Source: Photobacterium aphoticum
GTDB lineage: Bacteria; Pseudomonadota; Gammaproteobacteria; Enterobacterales; Vibrionaceae
Reading direction: 5' to 3'
Assembly: GCF_001029435.1 (NCBI RefSeq)
Contig: NZ_LDOV01000010.1
Location: forward strand, 496,001-560,000
Length of the DNA stretch: 64,000 bases
A program made the translations under genes and the position numbers. The notes beneath the pieces were generated by a model. The model was not told the origin of the DNA. It saw only the letters and a list, made by a program, of their open reading frames with translations, and did not search any database. Of the stretch, positions 6,949-14,632 are shown in pieces; within the stretch, counting starts at the first letter, position 1; every line of letters begins with the position of its first letter.

Positions 6949-7443
6949 ATGGAAACCGAAAAGCAAACCGTAGCACCAACCGAAACTAACCACGACAACG
7001 CTATCGAGGGCGAAGTGTTAGAGCGTCACACCGAGCAAGACGAGCGTGACTTTCTCAATGGCTTGGATGATGACTTTGATCCAACCGTAGCCGATACCAA
7101 AGAGCAACAAGCTGAGTTAGAAAATGAAGCGGCCGCAGGTATGGTATTCATTGGCATGATGACCATTGAACAGACCATGAAAACGCTGGTCCACAAAGAA
7201 TTCAAGTTCGACCCAGAGCAAGCCGAGAACGTAGCAAGCAAAGTCGCGCCGTTGATTGTGAAGTATGGCGGCAATCCGCCACCGTGGTTGGCCAAGTACA
7301 TGGATGAAATCATGGCCGTGGCCGCGATCGGCATGTTGGGGATTTCCAGCTTCATGCAAATCAAACACCTGAAAGCCGAAGACCGTAAGGCAGAGCAAGC
7401 CAAACGTGATGCCAAAGAAGGAAGCGCGGAGGGCACTGCGTGA
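6949..7443 (+). CDS. Probable virion membrane protein (164 aa)
   Basis: The N-terminal ~60 residues are acidic and probably disordered. A hydrophobic helix (AAAGMVFIGMMTIEQTM) lies near residues 61-77 and a second (IMAVAAIGMLGISSFMQI) near 123-140, followed by a highly charged tail rich in Lys, Glu and Ala. Its stop overlaps the start of the packaging ATPase (GTGA), so the two are coupled. A membrane protein paired with the ATPase may dock packaging at the special vertex, as small membrane proteins do in PRD1. That role is an inference. Confidence 0.55.
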   Translation: METEKQTVAPTETNHDNAIEGEVLERHTEQDERDFLNGLDDDFDPTVADTKEQQAELENEAAAGMVFIGMMTIEQTMKTLVHKEFKFDPEQAENVASKVAPLIVKYGGNPPPWLAKYMDEIMAVAAIGMLGISSFMQIKHLKAEDRKAEQAKRDAKEGSAEGTA

Positions 7444-8105
7444 AACTCCAACCTATCAACCAAAACAATGCGCTAGATAATCACCATGCGTATGCGGTTG
7501 GTATGTCAGGCTGCGGGAAGACTTCCGCAGCCAAAAAGCTATTCATTAAAGCCACTGACCAAGTGGCTATTTTTGATCCGCTGAATGACTACCAAGGGGA
7601 ACTGCAAGGGCGCAAGGTTCGCAGCTATGAAAAGCTGAAAGACTTTGCCGCCGCATTAATTGCCGGGCGAAAGACAACTCAGGGTTTTAAGATCGCCTAT
7701 GCGCCCAAACACGAAACCACCGAAGAAGACTTTGATAAATTCTGCATGGTGGTGTGGGGCGTGGGGAACGGTAAACACAAAAAGCCGTTAAAGGTGATTT
7801 GTGAAGAAGTTGCCGAACATACCAGTACAGCGGGCAAAGCCACCGGATACCACGGCAAGATATTGCGACTTGGCCGAAAGTACGGCCTACACTCAATCAA
7901 TATGTTCCAGCGTGGGCAAGAAGTCTCGAAAACCATCATTGATAACTGTCAGTTTGCTTGTGTCATGATGCAAAAGGCCGATGACAGTGCCCACTACCTA
8001 CAACGAAAAACAGGCATACCCGCCAGTGAGATCATCCCACTGCAGAAACTCGAATATATATTGCAGGATGGGAAAGCGTACAAGAATGGACTTATTACAT
8101 GGTAA
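7440..8105 (+). CDS. Packaging ATPase (FtsK/HerA-type, PM2 P9-like)
   Basis: The GTG start overlaps the previous stop. A Walker A motif GMSGCGKT lies at residues 21-28. LKVICEEV about 100 residues on is the Walker B-like strand with paired acidic residues. A GxHSINMFQRGQEVSKTIIDN stretch fits the sensor/arginine-finger region of the A32/HerA genome-packaging family. At 221 residues it matches the compact ATPases of PM2-like and other double-jelly-roll viruses. It would drive DNA into preformed, membrane-containing capsids. It is the last gene before the AT-rich island. Confidence 0.85.
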   Translation: MKLQPINQNNALDNHHAYAVGMSGCGKTSAAKKLFIKATDQVAIFDPLNDYQGELQGRKVRSYEKLKDFAAALIAGRKTTQGFKIAYAPKHETTEEDFDKFCMVVWGVGNGKHKKPLKVICEEVAEHTSTAGKATGYHGKILRLGRKYGLHSINMFQRGQEVSKTIIDNCQFACVMMQKADDSAHYLQRKTGIPASEIIPLQKLEYILQDGKAYKNGLITW

Positions 8106-8230
8106 TTCATTTTCTATTCAAATTTAATTAATGTACTAAATGAAACGCCTGTATTAATTTACAGTATTAAACTTTCATATTTTTACTGTTAGTATATTAT
8201 TTAGTCTTAAAAATGTGATAAGGAGTTAAA

Positions 8231-8446
8231 ATGGCTAAAAATATACGTGGGAATGGTGATGGTGAAAATGGTGAAAATGATTCTTATACTATTCATGGAA
8301 GAGGTATTGTTAGCAGGGATGATTTAGTTGAAGAAGTAAAGAATGGGAAACACCCCAACCATCATGTAATAAATAGAGATGGTGATGAATACGTGCGCTC
8401 AAACCCTGACTGTTCAGAGTCAAACAACATTAACAAAGAAAAGTAA
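8231..8446 (+). CDS. DUF3892-like small protein
   Basis: AAGGAG sits 6 nt before the ATG. The 71-residue product has a glycine/asparagine-rich start, then a core GIVSRDDLVEEVKNG...VINRDGDEYVRSNPD that fits the DUF3892 pattern (a helix after a V-S-R/K-D turn, then two strands ending YLRT/SxPD). DUF3892 proteins are small and of unknown function, scattered through bacteria and mobile elements. Low-GC codon use differs from the viral genes around it. A terminator follows. Confidence 0.65.
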   Translation: MAKNIRGNGDGENGENDSYTIHGRGIVSRDDLVEEVKNGKHPNHHVINRDGDEYVRSNPDCSESNNINKEK

Positions 8447-8454
8447 TATAGTGT

Positions 8455-8487
8455 AAAGTCTTGCTGTTTTTATCGGCAGGACTTTTT
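8455..8487 (+). terminator. Terminator after the DUF3892-like gene
   Basis: AGTCTTGC and GCAGGACT (one G-T pair) enclose a T-rich loop and are followed by TTTTTCTT. Confidence 0.65.
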
Positions 8488-8637
8488 CTTATTATCGCAT
8501 TTACGAGTTAACTCTGATTAATAATGTAACGGAATGACATAAACCACTTATTTATTGATTTAAATCAATTATTTATAATAGCTGCTTGAGAGTGAGTATA
8601 TCAGATGCTTTAGTGGTGTGAATTTTAAGGAGGTGTT

Positions 8638-9282
8638 ATGAAATTTCTAAATAAAGAGAATATAATTTGGGCATGTTTCACAATATTAGTGTATTTGCTT
8701 ACTCATGGTTTTGTGAATAGTGACTATTTAATGTCTTACTATACATCAAGTTTACTTCCTGAGTTTACGGGAGTATTTTTAGAGTTACTGGTAGTTCTGT
8801 TAGTAGTCTATAGTTGGCAAAGTAAGCAGGAGAAAGAAAGGAAAAAAGAAAAGGAAAGGATCCTTAGAAAATATATTATTTTCATTATGAAGAAGTTTTT
8901 TAAATTTGATGCAATTCCATCTGAGTTCAGTTTTTATGCTGAAAACCATAACAGTAATCACGCTGTATTAATTAAGCTATTAAATGAAATTGAGTCAATG
9001 GAAGATGGTTTATTAAATGATAAAATTGGAGAGGAGTTTATTAAACATTGCAATGTTGACATTGATGCAATCACCGCTCTACTTCCCGTTTCTTCAGAGT
9101 TGTCAAATGATCACTTTAAAGCATGGTCAAGAATTGTTTTCTACGTAAAGAAAATTGAATGCCTAAATTTAGATGATATTAATGAGAAAGATTTTAAATT
9201 TTTTGTGACAAAATTAATTGGATACATAATGGATTTTGATAATGCAACTTCCGAGCATAAGATTTTTAATGGAGCAAAATAA
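8638..9282 (+). CDS. Membrane-anchored cargo protein, unknown (214 aa)
   Basis: AAGGAGGT lies directly upstream of the ATG, a very strong ribosome binding site. The N-terminus has two membrane spans (about residues 9-27 and 45-60) that place both ends on one side. A lysine/glutamate-rich stretch (QSKQEKERKKEKERILRKY) then leads into a helical soluble domain of about 130 residues. No catalytic motif is visible. The two-span-plus-helical-domain layout, AT-rich codons and a position as a stand-alone transcription unit in a prophage suggest a lysogenic-conversion or defence gene. I do not recognise the family. Confidence 0.6.
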   Translation: MKFLNKENIIWACFTILVYLLTHGFVNSDYLMSYYTSSLLPEFTGVFLELLVVLLVVYSWQSKQEKERKKEKERILRKYIIFIMKKFFKFDAIPSEFSFYAENHNSNHAVLIKLLNEIESMEDGLLNDKIGEEFIKHCNVDIDAITALLPVSSELSNDHFKAWSRIVFYVKKIECLNLDDINEKDFKFFVTKLIGYIMDFDNATSEHKIFNGAK

Positions 9283-9306
9283 AGTTGCAACATAGATCAC
9301 ATTTAC

Positions 9307-9343
9307 AAAAGCCCGCAAGCCTATAGGTTTAGCGGGCTTTTTT
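9307..9343 (+). terminator. Strong terminator closing the cargo island
   Basis: AAAAGCCCGC, a 15-nt loop, GCGGGCTTTTTT. It insulates the cargo genes from the capsid operon. Confidence 0.85.
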
Positions 9344-9416
9344 GTGTTTGCCTTAAAACCGAATCACTTGCTTTTCTGTAGGGGACTTTTAAGTAAACCA
9401 ACAGAGAGCAAACAGT

Positions 9417-9530
9417 ATGAGTGCAAAACACAAGGGTTATGTGATCACTGGCGTGATTGCGTTAATCGTTGCCGGTGCCGTGGTATGGGCATCGAACAAC
9501 GTTGATGCCGTCGAAGACGTGATCGGTTAA
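9417..9530 (+). CDS. Short virion membrane protein (37 aa)
   Basis: The ATG at 9417 opens a 37-codon ORF that ends 11 nt before the capsid gene. The product is a short basic N-terminus, one membrane helix (VITGVIALIVAGAVVWAS) and an acidic tail. This is the form of the small integral proteins of the PM2 internal membrane. Its tight spacing to the capsid gene and the GAGAGCA upstream support translation. Exact homologue not identified. Confidence 0.65.
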   Translation: MSAKHKGYVITGVIALIVAGAVVWASNNVDAVEDVIG

Positions 9531-9541
9531 GGGGTAGCATA

Positions 9542-10375
9542 ATGGAATTATTGCAAACCCCATTCGCACCACGCCCGAAAGAACTCGATCCCGTTGAAGG
9601 GGTTGGCTGGGGCAACCGCGCATCTTTGCGTCTGGTTTCGGGCCCAACGTATCACAGCATTGAACTGGTCACTGACATTACCGACCCGACAGACATTGAA
9701 CGTGTCGAAGTGTCATTGAACGGTTCGGCCAAAGTCAGCGTTTCCGGTGAAACACTGGTTAAGCTGCAAGCCCACCGTAAAAACTACGCCGAAGATGGCC
9801 GCTATATCTTGTCGTTTGGTGATGCCACCTTGCGTACCAAGATTGGCGTGCGCCAAACCGATCTCGTCACCTTGGGTGGTGAAATCTGGTTTGTATATAT
9901 CACGCTGAAATCCAAACCCGCAGGCACCACGCCGCCAAGCATCCGCGCCCGTGCGCATGTTTTGCCGTCACAGGCACAACGCTATTACATGCCGCGCTTG
10001 TATGAGCTGTCATGGTTCGCGTCTTCCACTGGCCGCACACCGTTTGACTTTGCAGAGCGCAGCCCGGCATTGAACATCAAGCGCATTCACTTCCTTGACG
10101 CTTCCATTGATCGCATTCGTGTATTGCGTGACTCGTATGAAGAGTTGAACGTCACCAAAGACGACAACGCTTTCGACTTGGCGCAATCGAAGAAAGAGCA
10201 AAACGCAGGGTGGTTTAGCCTCGACTTTATCCGCTATGGCTTTGGTGCTGACGGCATGTTGAACACGGCCGCCCGTAACCAATTGGCGTTTGAGCTGGAT
10301 AAAAACCAAGTGGGCAGCGTGCCGGTGATCATTGAAGCCGTTGAGCAGGTGAACCCGCTACCCGTTAAAGCGTAA
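9542..10375 (+). CDS. Major capsid protein, PM2 P2-like double jelly-roll
   Basis: The 277-residue protein is close to PM2 P2 (269). It is strand-rich with no membrane segment. Its opening GPTYHSIELVTDI...IERVEVSLNGS follows the P2 N-terminal jelly-roll pattern (GQTYEVIDLRYSG...IKNVRVELDG). The second half (NIKRIHFLDASIDRIRVLRDSYEEL) parallels the P2 C-terminal jelly-roll. Trimers would form the pseudo-hexagonal capsomers around the lipid core. Stop and start context (TAAGGGGTAGCATAATG) gives a good ribosome binding site. It starts the late structural block. Confidence 0.85.
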   Translation: MELLQTPFAPRPKELDPVEGVGWGNRASLRLVSGPTYHSIELVTDITDPTDIERVEVSLNGSAKVSVSGETLVKLQAHRKNYAEDGRYILSFGDATLRTKIGVRQTDLVTLGGEIWFVYITLKSKPAGTTPPSIRARAHVLPSQAQRYYMPRLYELSWFASSTGRTPFDFAERSPALNIKRIHFLDASIDRIRVLRDSYEELNVTKDDNAFDLAQSKKEQNAGWFSLDFIRYGFGADGMLNTAARNQLAFELDKNQVGSVPVIIEAVEQVNPLPVKA

Positions 10376-10384
10376 GGGGTGACG

Positions 10385-10666
10385 ATGGATTTACTCGATA
10401 GCTTGGGCGAAACACTTGGCGGAGTTTGGGACTCCGCCATGCAGGGCGGCGAGCAGTGGGTGCAATCTTGGTTTGATAACGAGGCCGATAAAGTGGCCTC
10501 GGCGGCACCGGAGCAAAATCGGGTGCCGCAATACCTTGAACCTGCGAAGCAGCCAACCGGTCAACCGATCCAACCAACGGGGATGGATACCCAAACTATG
10601 TTGCTGATTGGTGGCGGCGTGGTGGTATCACTTGCCGTGGTGGTCTTGCTGATGAAGGGGAAATAA
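10385..10666 (+). CDS. Virion membrane protein (93 aa), C-terminal anchor
   Basis: I chose the ATG at 10385 (AAGGGG upstream) over a GTG six bases earlier. The N-terminal half is amphipathic (LLDSLGETLGGVWDS), the middle is Pro/Gln-rich, and the C-terminus is one membrane helix ending LLMKGK. A soluble head that contacts the capsid and an anchor in the internal membrane fit the PM2 P3/P6-type proteins that cement shell to membrane. The AAG GGG codons of the tail act as ribosome binding site for the next gene. Confidence 0.65.
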   Translation: MDLLDSLGETLGGVWDSAMQGGEQWVQSWFDNEADKVASAAPEQNRVPQYLEPAKQPTGQPIQPTGMDTQTMLLIGGGVVVSLAVVVLLMKGK

Positions 10667-10816
10667 ATGCCATTACTATTTTGGCCTTTACTGGTAGGCA
10701 CGATTTGTTTTGTCGGCGGCCTGTTCACGGGGGAAGCCCTTAGCCGAACACTGAAAATTTTGGTTGCCGTTCTGATGGGGCTTTGGTTACTCAATATCAC
10801 GGGAGTCACCAAGTAA
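10667..10816 (+). CDS. Two-span membrane micro-protein (49 aa)
   Basis: The ORF starts at the ATG right after the previous stop (TAAATG), with the ribosome binding site supplied by the previous gene's last codons. It encodes two hydrophobic helices (LLFWPLLVGTICFVGGLF and LKILVAVLMGLWLLNI) split by a short polar turn. Its stop overlaps the next start (TAATG). It is a small integral virion protein by position; holin-like behaviour cannot be excluded. Confidence 0.65.
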   Translation: MPLLFWPLLVGTICFVGGLFTGEALSRTLKILVAVLMGLWLLNITGVTK

Positions 10817-11034
10817 TGTTTGGAGCCATGACCTCACTGACTGGCGGCGGTGGTTTGCAAGGCGGCAGCGCGGGACCGTCTGCCGCCAACGGCAAAACCA
10901 AGAACGACAGCGCAACCAACAACAAATCCGGTTTCACGGGTGGTTCGGTCAATATGGGGAGCAATAACGGTGTGCCGACTTGGGCACTGTTATTGGCGGG
11001 CGTGGCAGTGTTTTACCTGATGGTGAAGAAATGA
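10816..11034 (+). CDS. Gly/Ser/Asn-rich virion membrane protein (72 aa)
   Basis: A longer frame begins at 10783, but coupling (TAATG) favours 10816. The first 50 residues are low-complexity Gly, Asn and Ser, likely disordered. The last 20 form one membrane helix ending FYLMVKK. It shares architecture with the proteins at 10385 and 11401: flexible head, C-terminal anchor, short basic tail. A PM2-like internal-membrane protein is the best guess. Confidence 0.65.
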   Translation: MFGAMTSLTGGGGLQGGSAGPSAANGKTKNDSATNNKSGFTGGSVNMGSNNGVPTWALLLAGVAVFYLMVKK

Positions 11035-11426
11035 AATTAGTGCCATGCCCATGGGATGAAGCCTTGCCAGCACTGCGTACTGCATTGGGTGATTATGCCA
11101 ACGATGCCCGCCGAGAAATCTTGGCGGGCAGGGAAGCCGCTTACCGTATTGGGCAATCCTATGCCTTGCTACGGGTTGAGCAGTACGACAATGGTGATCT
11201 TGAATTGGTGGCCGTGGCGTTTAGCGGTTGTTTGAAATCCGGTGCCCGAGCCTTGTTTGCCTACGGGCGTGACTTGGGTTGCCGGTTCATTCGCTGCCAT
11301 ACCATGCGCCCCGCGCAAGTGCGCTTTTTGCAGATGGCAGGTTTACCCGTGTATGCCGATGGCAAGGACGATGACGGTTATTTGATGATTAAGGCAGATT
11401 ATGGGCGGACGGAGCAGCAGCAGTAA
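11031..11426 (+). CDS. GNAT-like fold protein in the virion operon (131 aa)
   Basis: The ATG at 11031 overlaps the previous stop (ATGA). The soluble 131-residue product has a first part with two helices and paired strands (SYALLRVEQYDNGDLELVAVAFSG), then a helix GARALFAYGRDLGCRFIRCHTM and RPAQVRFLQMAGLPVY, which resembles the second half of an N-acetyltransferase fold as seen in small phage acetyltransferase-like proteins. The acetyl-CoA signature (Q/RxxGxG/A) is not convincing, so it may be structural. It overlaps the next gene by 26 nt. Confidence 0.5.
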   Translation: MKLVPCPWDEALPALRTALGDYANDARREILAGREAAYRIGQSYALLRVEQYDNGDLELVAVAFSGCLKSGARALFAYGRDLGCRFIRCHTMRPAQVRFLQMAGLPVYADGKDDDGYLMIKADYGRTEQQQ

Positions 11427-11889
11427 TCAAACCACCACGACCACAACGAATACGACGAACACCACCAATACCAGTGGTTCGGCGGCGGTCAGTGGTGACA
11501 ACAATGGTGTCATGCTCGCAGGTGTCAGTGATTCGCACATCAATGTGACCATGACCGATCACGGCGCAATGGAACGCGCCAGCCAATTGGGCGAGCTGGC
11601 CTTGGCAAGTAACACCGATGTGGCAACCGCCGCCATCAATGCCAATGCCGATGTGAGCGAAACCGCTATGGAGTCAGTCAGTCAGGCACACGGGGAAAAC
11701 CTCCAAATGCTGGCCGGACTGGCAGGCAACCAAGCGGCGCAAAACACGCAAAACATTGAAGCCCTGAAAGAATTGGCTGAAATGAAAATCGACGGTGGTC
11801 AGGTCGCCACCTCCAAACAAATGACCATTACCGTGGGGATTGTGATCGCATTCCTTGCCGTGTTCATGCTGATGAAGGGGAAAGGATGA
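11401..11889 (+). CDS. Thr/Asn-rich virion protein with C-terminal anchor (162 aa)
   Basis: The N-terminus is a Ser/Thr/Asn run, followed by a long Ala-rich helical region (about 55-130) likely to form a coiled coil and a single C-terminal membrane helix ending FMLMKGKG. This elongated, membrane-anchored design would suit a protein that spans from the internal membrane to the capsid or vertex. Similar Asn/Thr-rich proteins are frequent in tailless membrane-containing phages. The start lies 26 nt inside the previous gene; the stop overlaps the next start. Confidence 0.6.
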   Translation: MGGRSSSSNQTTTTTTNTTNTTNTSGSAAVSGDNNGVMLAGVSDSHINVTMTDHGAMERASQLGELALASNTDVATAAINANADVSETAMESVSQAHGENLQMLAGLAGNQAAQNTQNIEALKELAEMKIDGGQVATSKQMTITVGIVIAFLAVFMLMKGKG

Positions 11890-12614
11890 GTTTTCATCAA
11901 CTGATGCAGCCTCGCCAGCGGTCGCAATTTCAGGCCGTGGGTGAATTTCTGTATATCGAAACCTGTACCAGCAAGGTGCGGATCTCCACCGAGCGTGGGG
12001 AATACACCTTGCGCACCGGTGCCCAAATCATTGATCCAAAACTGGCAGGGGTCGTCACCGTTGAGAACTTGGGTGAAGCGGGCAATGTGACCATTGTTTG
12101 TGGTTTTGGTCGCTACATTCCGCCAAGTGACGGGCAACAAGTCGCGGTCACCGCGATGCCTGCCATGTCGTTTGCACCAGGGCAAAGCGTTGCAGTGTCT
12201 GAGTTACCGAGGGTTGCATTGGTTGACGGGCAAGCGGTTGTAATTTCTGAACTTCCGGCCGTATCACTGGCAGAAAATCAGCAAGTCACAGTGTCACGTT
12301 TACCGTCAATTTCATTGGCGGATGGGCAAACTATCAACGTCACGAACACGGCACCATTACAGACCAAACCCGTTGGCGGTGATGGTGCCGTGGGGAATGT
12401 GCTCACCATTGCCAGCAATGCCGCGACACTGGCTGGCAATCCGTCACGTTGTCACGTTTTGCTAAAAGCCAGCACTACCAATACCAATGGGATCACCGTC
12501 AATGGCGGCTGGACACTGGCCGCAGGGGAAACACTGCAACTGAATACCACGGCGGCGTTAACCTTTGCCGGAACAGACGGCGATACCTTAGAAACCATTG
12601 AGATCACCCGATGA
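11886..12614 (+). CDS. Repeat-bearing minor virion protein (242 aa)
   Basis: Residues 1-80 form a small beta domain. Residues 83-154 are four and a half tandem 16-residue repeats of the form GQxVxVSxLPxxSLAx, expected to make a beta-helix-like or fibrous stalk. Residues 160-242 are another beta domain rich in Thr and Asn. A globular-stalk-globular order suggests a vertex or spike-base component. It is tightly coupled on both sides (ATGA). No homologue recognised; PM2's own spike P1 is a single, different protein. Confidence 0.55.
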   Translation: MSFHQLMQPRQRSQFQAVGEFLYIETCTSKVRISTERGEYTLRTGAQIIDPKLAGVVTVENLGEAGNVTIVCGFGRYIPPSDGQQVAVTAMPAMSFAPGQSVAVSELPRVALVDGQAVVISELPAVSLAENQQVTVSRLPSISLADGQTINVTNTAPLQTKPVGGDGAVGNVLTIASNAATLAGNPSRCHVLLKASTTNTNGITVNGGWTLAAGETLQLNTTAALTFAGTDGDTLETIEITR

Positions 12615-13747
12615 CAGACAAAACCTTACGCGAGCAACTGCCGCAAGGCTGCGCCCGCAACAAAATTGAATTTCTGGCTGATGAGTTTGAAGCCAAAGCC
12701 GCCGAGCTGGCCGAGCTTATTGCAGGCCTTGGCAGTAATAGCGGTTCGGCACCGTTGCCGAAAATCAGTGCCACGGAAAACGGCGACTTCACGGGCAACA
12801 TGGCAACCAACATCATGGTGGGCACGTCCGAAGTGGATGATGTGAATGCGTCTGCACTGAATGGCCGTTTGTCGTTACCGATTGGTGACGGTTGGAGCTT
12901 TGAAGCCGAGAAAGCCCGAGCGAATTACACGCCAGCGCATGTATTTCGCAAACGTACACCGGACACCTATTACGGATTTATGGGCCGCAATGAAAATGGC
13001 GTGATGGAACTGCACTGCGGGAAAGACCGCGCCGTGATGTATCAGGTACTCAGCCCGCGCCGTAATACCAAGCATCCGAAATTAAAGGGCAGTGTGCGTA
13101 TTCTGGAAGAAAACGGCATGACATTGCGCGTGGGGATTAAGTCCGCGCAAGTCGATAAGCACGGTTTCTTGCGGATCACTCATCCTGAAAAACGGATGTG
13201 TGAAACCGTCTATACCCATGTCGGTGCTGCGTATCCGGCCAAGCCCCGAGTTGTTGAATCACCGGGTTGGCATATCAGTCCTTATGCCCACAACTTTGAT
13301 GTGCTGTATATCGAAGCCGAAGGTGGTTACATGCTGAATGTCACCGATGCACTGGCGTGGATGGATGGCATGTTGGGTGACGGTGATGTGTTATTGCATC
13401 GCGAGCCGCCAACCGTCGGGCAATTCCGCGACATGCTGGAAACCAAAGACGGCGAGAACATCGCAGGCTCCGATGATTTTGTTTACCACTTCAAGCAAAC
13501 CCATCATTGCCCGTTCCATCCGTTGCAACACATTGCCTTGCTGCATGTGGGTGTTGATAACCAAGGCGTTGGCAATCATAAGCCGACAATTAAAGAGATC
13601 ACCACTGACTACATCAAAGTGAGTTATCCGGCAGACGTGGCAGAAACCATGCGCACGACTGGCAACCGACTGGTTTACCGCTACGGATTGAACCCGTCAT
13701 CACTTGGGTTTTACGACAGCCATGCCAATTGGCTTGCTCGTAAATAA
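12611..13747 (+). CDS. Candidate spike / receptor-binding protein (378 aa)
   Basis: This is the largest structural ORF after Rep. The N-terminal 45 residues are helical (ARNKIEFLADEFEAKAAELAEL, a possible trimerisation or docking coil). A Gly/Ser hinge follows, and then about 300 beta-rich residues with many aromatic and His residues (HHCPFHPLQH). It lies where tailless phages keep host-recognition genes. PM2 P1, the pentameric spike, is similar in size (335). The assignment is by size, position and layout only. Confidence 0.5.
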   Translation: MTDKTLREQLPQGCARNKIEFLADEFEAKAAELAELIAGLGSNSGSAPLPKISATENGDFTGNMATNIMVGTSEVDDVNASALNGRLSLPIGDGWSFEAEKARANYTPAHVFRKRTPDTYYGFMGRNENGVMELHCGKDRAVMYQVLSPRRNTKHPKLKGSVRILEENGMTLRVGIKSAQVDKHGFLRITHPEKRMCETVYTHVGAAYPAKPRVVESPGWHISPYAHNFDVLYIEAEGGYMLNVTDALAWMDGMLGDGDVLLHREPPTVGQFRDMLETKDGENIAGSDDFVYHFKQTHHCPFHPLQHIALLHVGVDNQGVGNHKPTIKEITTDYIKVSYPADVAETMRTTGNRLVYRYGLNPSSLGFYDSHANWLARK

Positions 13748-13755
13748 GGAATGGC

Positions 13756-14331
13756 ATGAACAAGGCACTGATTGTCTTATTAATTAGCGGTTACGGTGTC
13801 ACATCATGGTGGTTTTTACGCAAAAAATCGCCAAAAACAGGCACTAAACCGCTGAAAAAGCCAAGCAATACAACTCAGCCCGTGTCTAACGGGCAATCAT
13901 GGACAGGTTTATTGGAGACAACCACCGATATGGATATGAGCAAACCACGCGGTATTCGTAATAAAAACCCGCTGAACATTGAATTTAGCACCCGCAACAA
14001 CTGGCGCGGCCAAGTGGGCAGTGACGGTCGATTCTGCATCTTTGAAGATGACAAATTCGGATTCCGAGCGGCCGCCCGTGTACTGCGAAGCTACCAAAAA
14101 CGCGGCATCAACACGATCCAAAGCATCGTACACACGTTCGCGCCAAGCCATGAAAACGACAGCGACCACTATGCCAACATGGTCGCTAAATGGTCGGGCT
14201 ACGACAAAAACCAGATGCTGGACGTACGCAATGACGATGTGGCCGCCAAGGTGATCAAAGCCATGGCGCGCATGGAAGTCGGGCACAAATACACAATTGG
14301 CGAAGTCATGGAAGGAGTCAAACTGGCATGA
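13756..14331 (+). CDS. Virion-associated lysozyme-like peptidoglycan hydrolase
   Basis: A short N-terminal membrane anchor (ALIVLLISGYGVTSWWFL) and a Lys/Pro linker precede a domain starting RGIRNKNPLNIEF, with NWRGQVGSDGRFCIFEDDKFGFRAAARVL. This pattern is typical of the phage structural lysozyme-like family often labelled virion protein. It would open a hole in the cell wall during entry, or aid lysis. The catalytic residue is not certain from sequence alone; a conserved E/D in FEDDKFG is a candidate. The stop overlaps the next start (ATGA). Confidence 0.7.
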   Translation: MNKALIVLLISGYGVTSWWFLRKKSPKTGTKPLKKPSNTTQPVSNGQSWTGLLETTTDMDMSKPRGIRNKNPLNIEFSTRNNWRGQVGSDGRFCIFEDDKFGFRAAARVLRSYQKRGINTIQSIVHTFAPSHENDSDHYANMVAKWSGYDKNQMLDVRNDDVAAKVIKAMARMEVGHKYTIGEVMEGVKLA

Positions 14332-14429
14332 CGGCAAAGAAAGCTGCGATCACCGTTTCCGTCAGCGTGGCGGGCATGGTGATTGGCGCATACACACTTA
14401 AATATCTGAAAAAGAAAGGATGGTTATGA
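14328..14429 (+). CDS. Membrane micro-protein (33 aa)
   Basis: A 33-codon ORF is coupled to both neighbours by ATGA overlaps. The product has a basic N-terminus, one short membrane helix (ITVSVSVAGMVIGAYTL) and a KYLKKKGWL tail. It is a likely internal-membrane virion protein or small holin. The gene is supported by coupling and a clean hydrophobic profile. Confidence 0.55.
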   Translation: MTAKKAAITVSVSVAGMVIGAYTLKYLKKKGWL

Positions 14430-14623
14430 TTAAACTGAACCAATCAAGCACTAAAACGGGTTTGATTCTGCTAGGTAGCGTGATTGCTGGCATGGTTACG
14501 GGCAATAGTGAGTTGGTCCAAGTGTCTATTGGTGAAACTGGTGCCCAAGTTGGTGGTTTGCTGCCAACACTGGCGGCAACGGCAATCGGTATCTTTGACA
14601 CGGTTCGCCAAGAAAAAGGCTAG
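14426..14623 (+). CDS. Two-span membrane protein, holin-like (65 aa)
   Basis: I chose the ATG at 14426, with AAAGGA five bases upstream. The product has two hydrophobic segments (TGLILLGSVIAGMVTG and QVGGLLPTLAATAIGIF) and a charged C-terminus (DTVRQEKG). Size, two spans and position after a peptidoglycan hydrolase fit a holin, but phage structural membrane proteins look the same. Confidence 0.55.
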   Translation: MIKLNQSSTKTGLILLGSVIAGMVTGNSELVQVSIGETGAQVGGLLPTLAATAIGIFDTVRQEKG

Positions 14624-14632
14624 GGAGCATCA

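Larger units (their letters stand above)
8106..9305 (+). other. AT-rich cargo island between packaging and capsid genes
   Basis: Base composition drops sharply after the ATPase stop and recovers at the terminator at 9307. Two genes lie inside, each with its own upstream AT-rich region and good ribosome binding site. The composition contrast and position between two conserved viral modules mark it as acquired cargo. No inverted repeats or transposase are visible. Confidence 0.65.
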
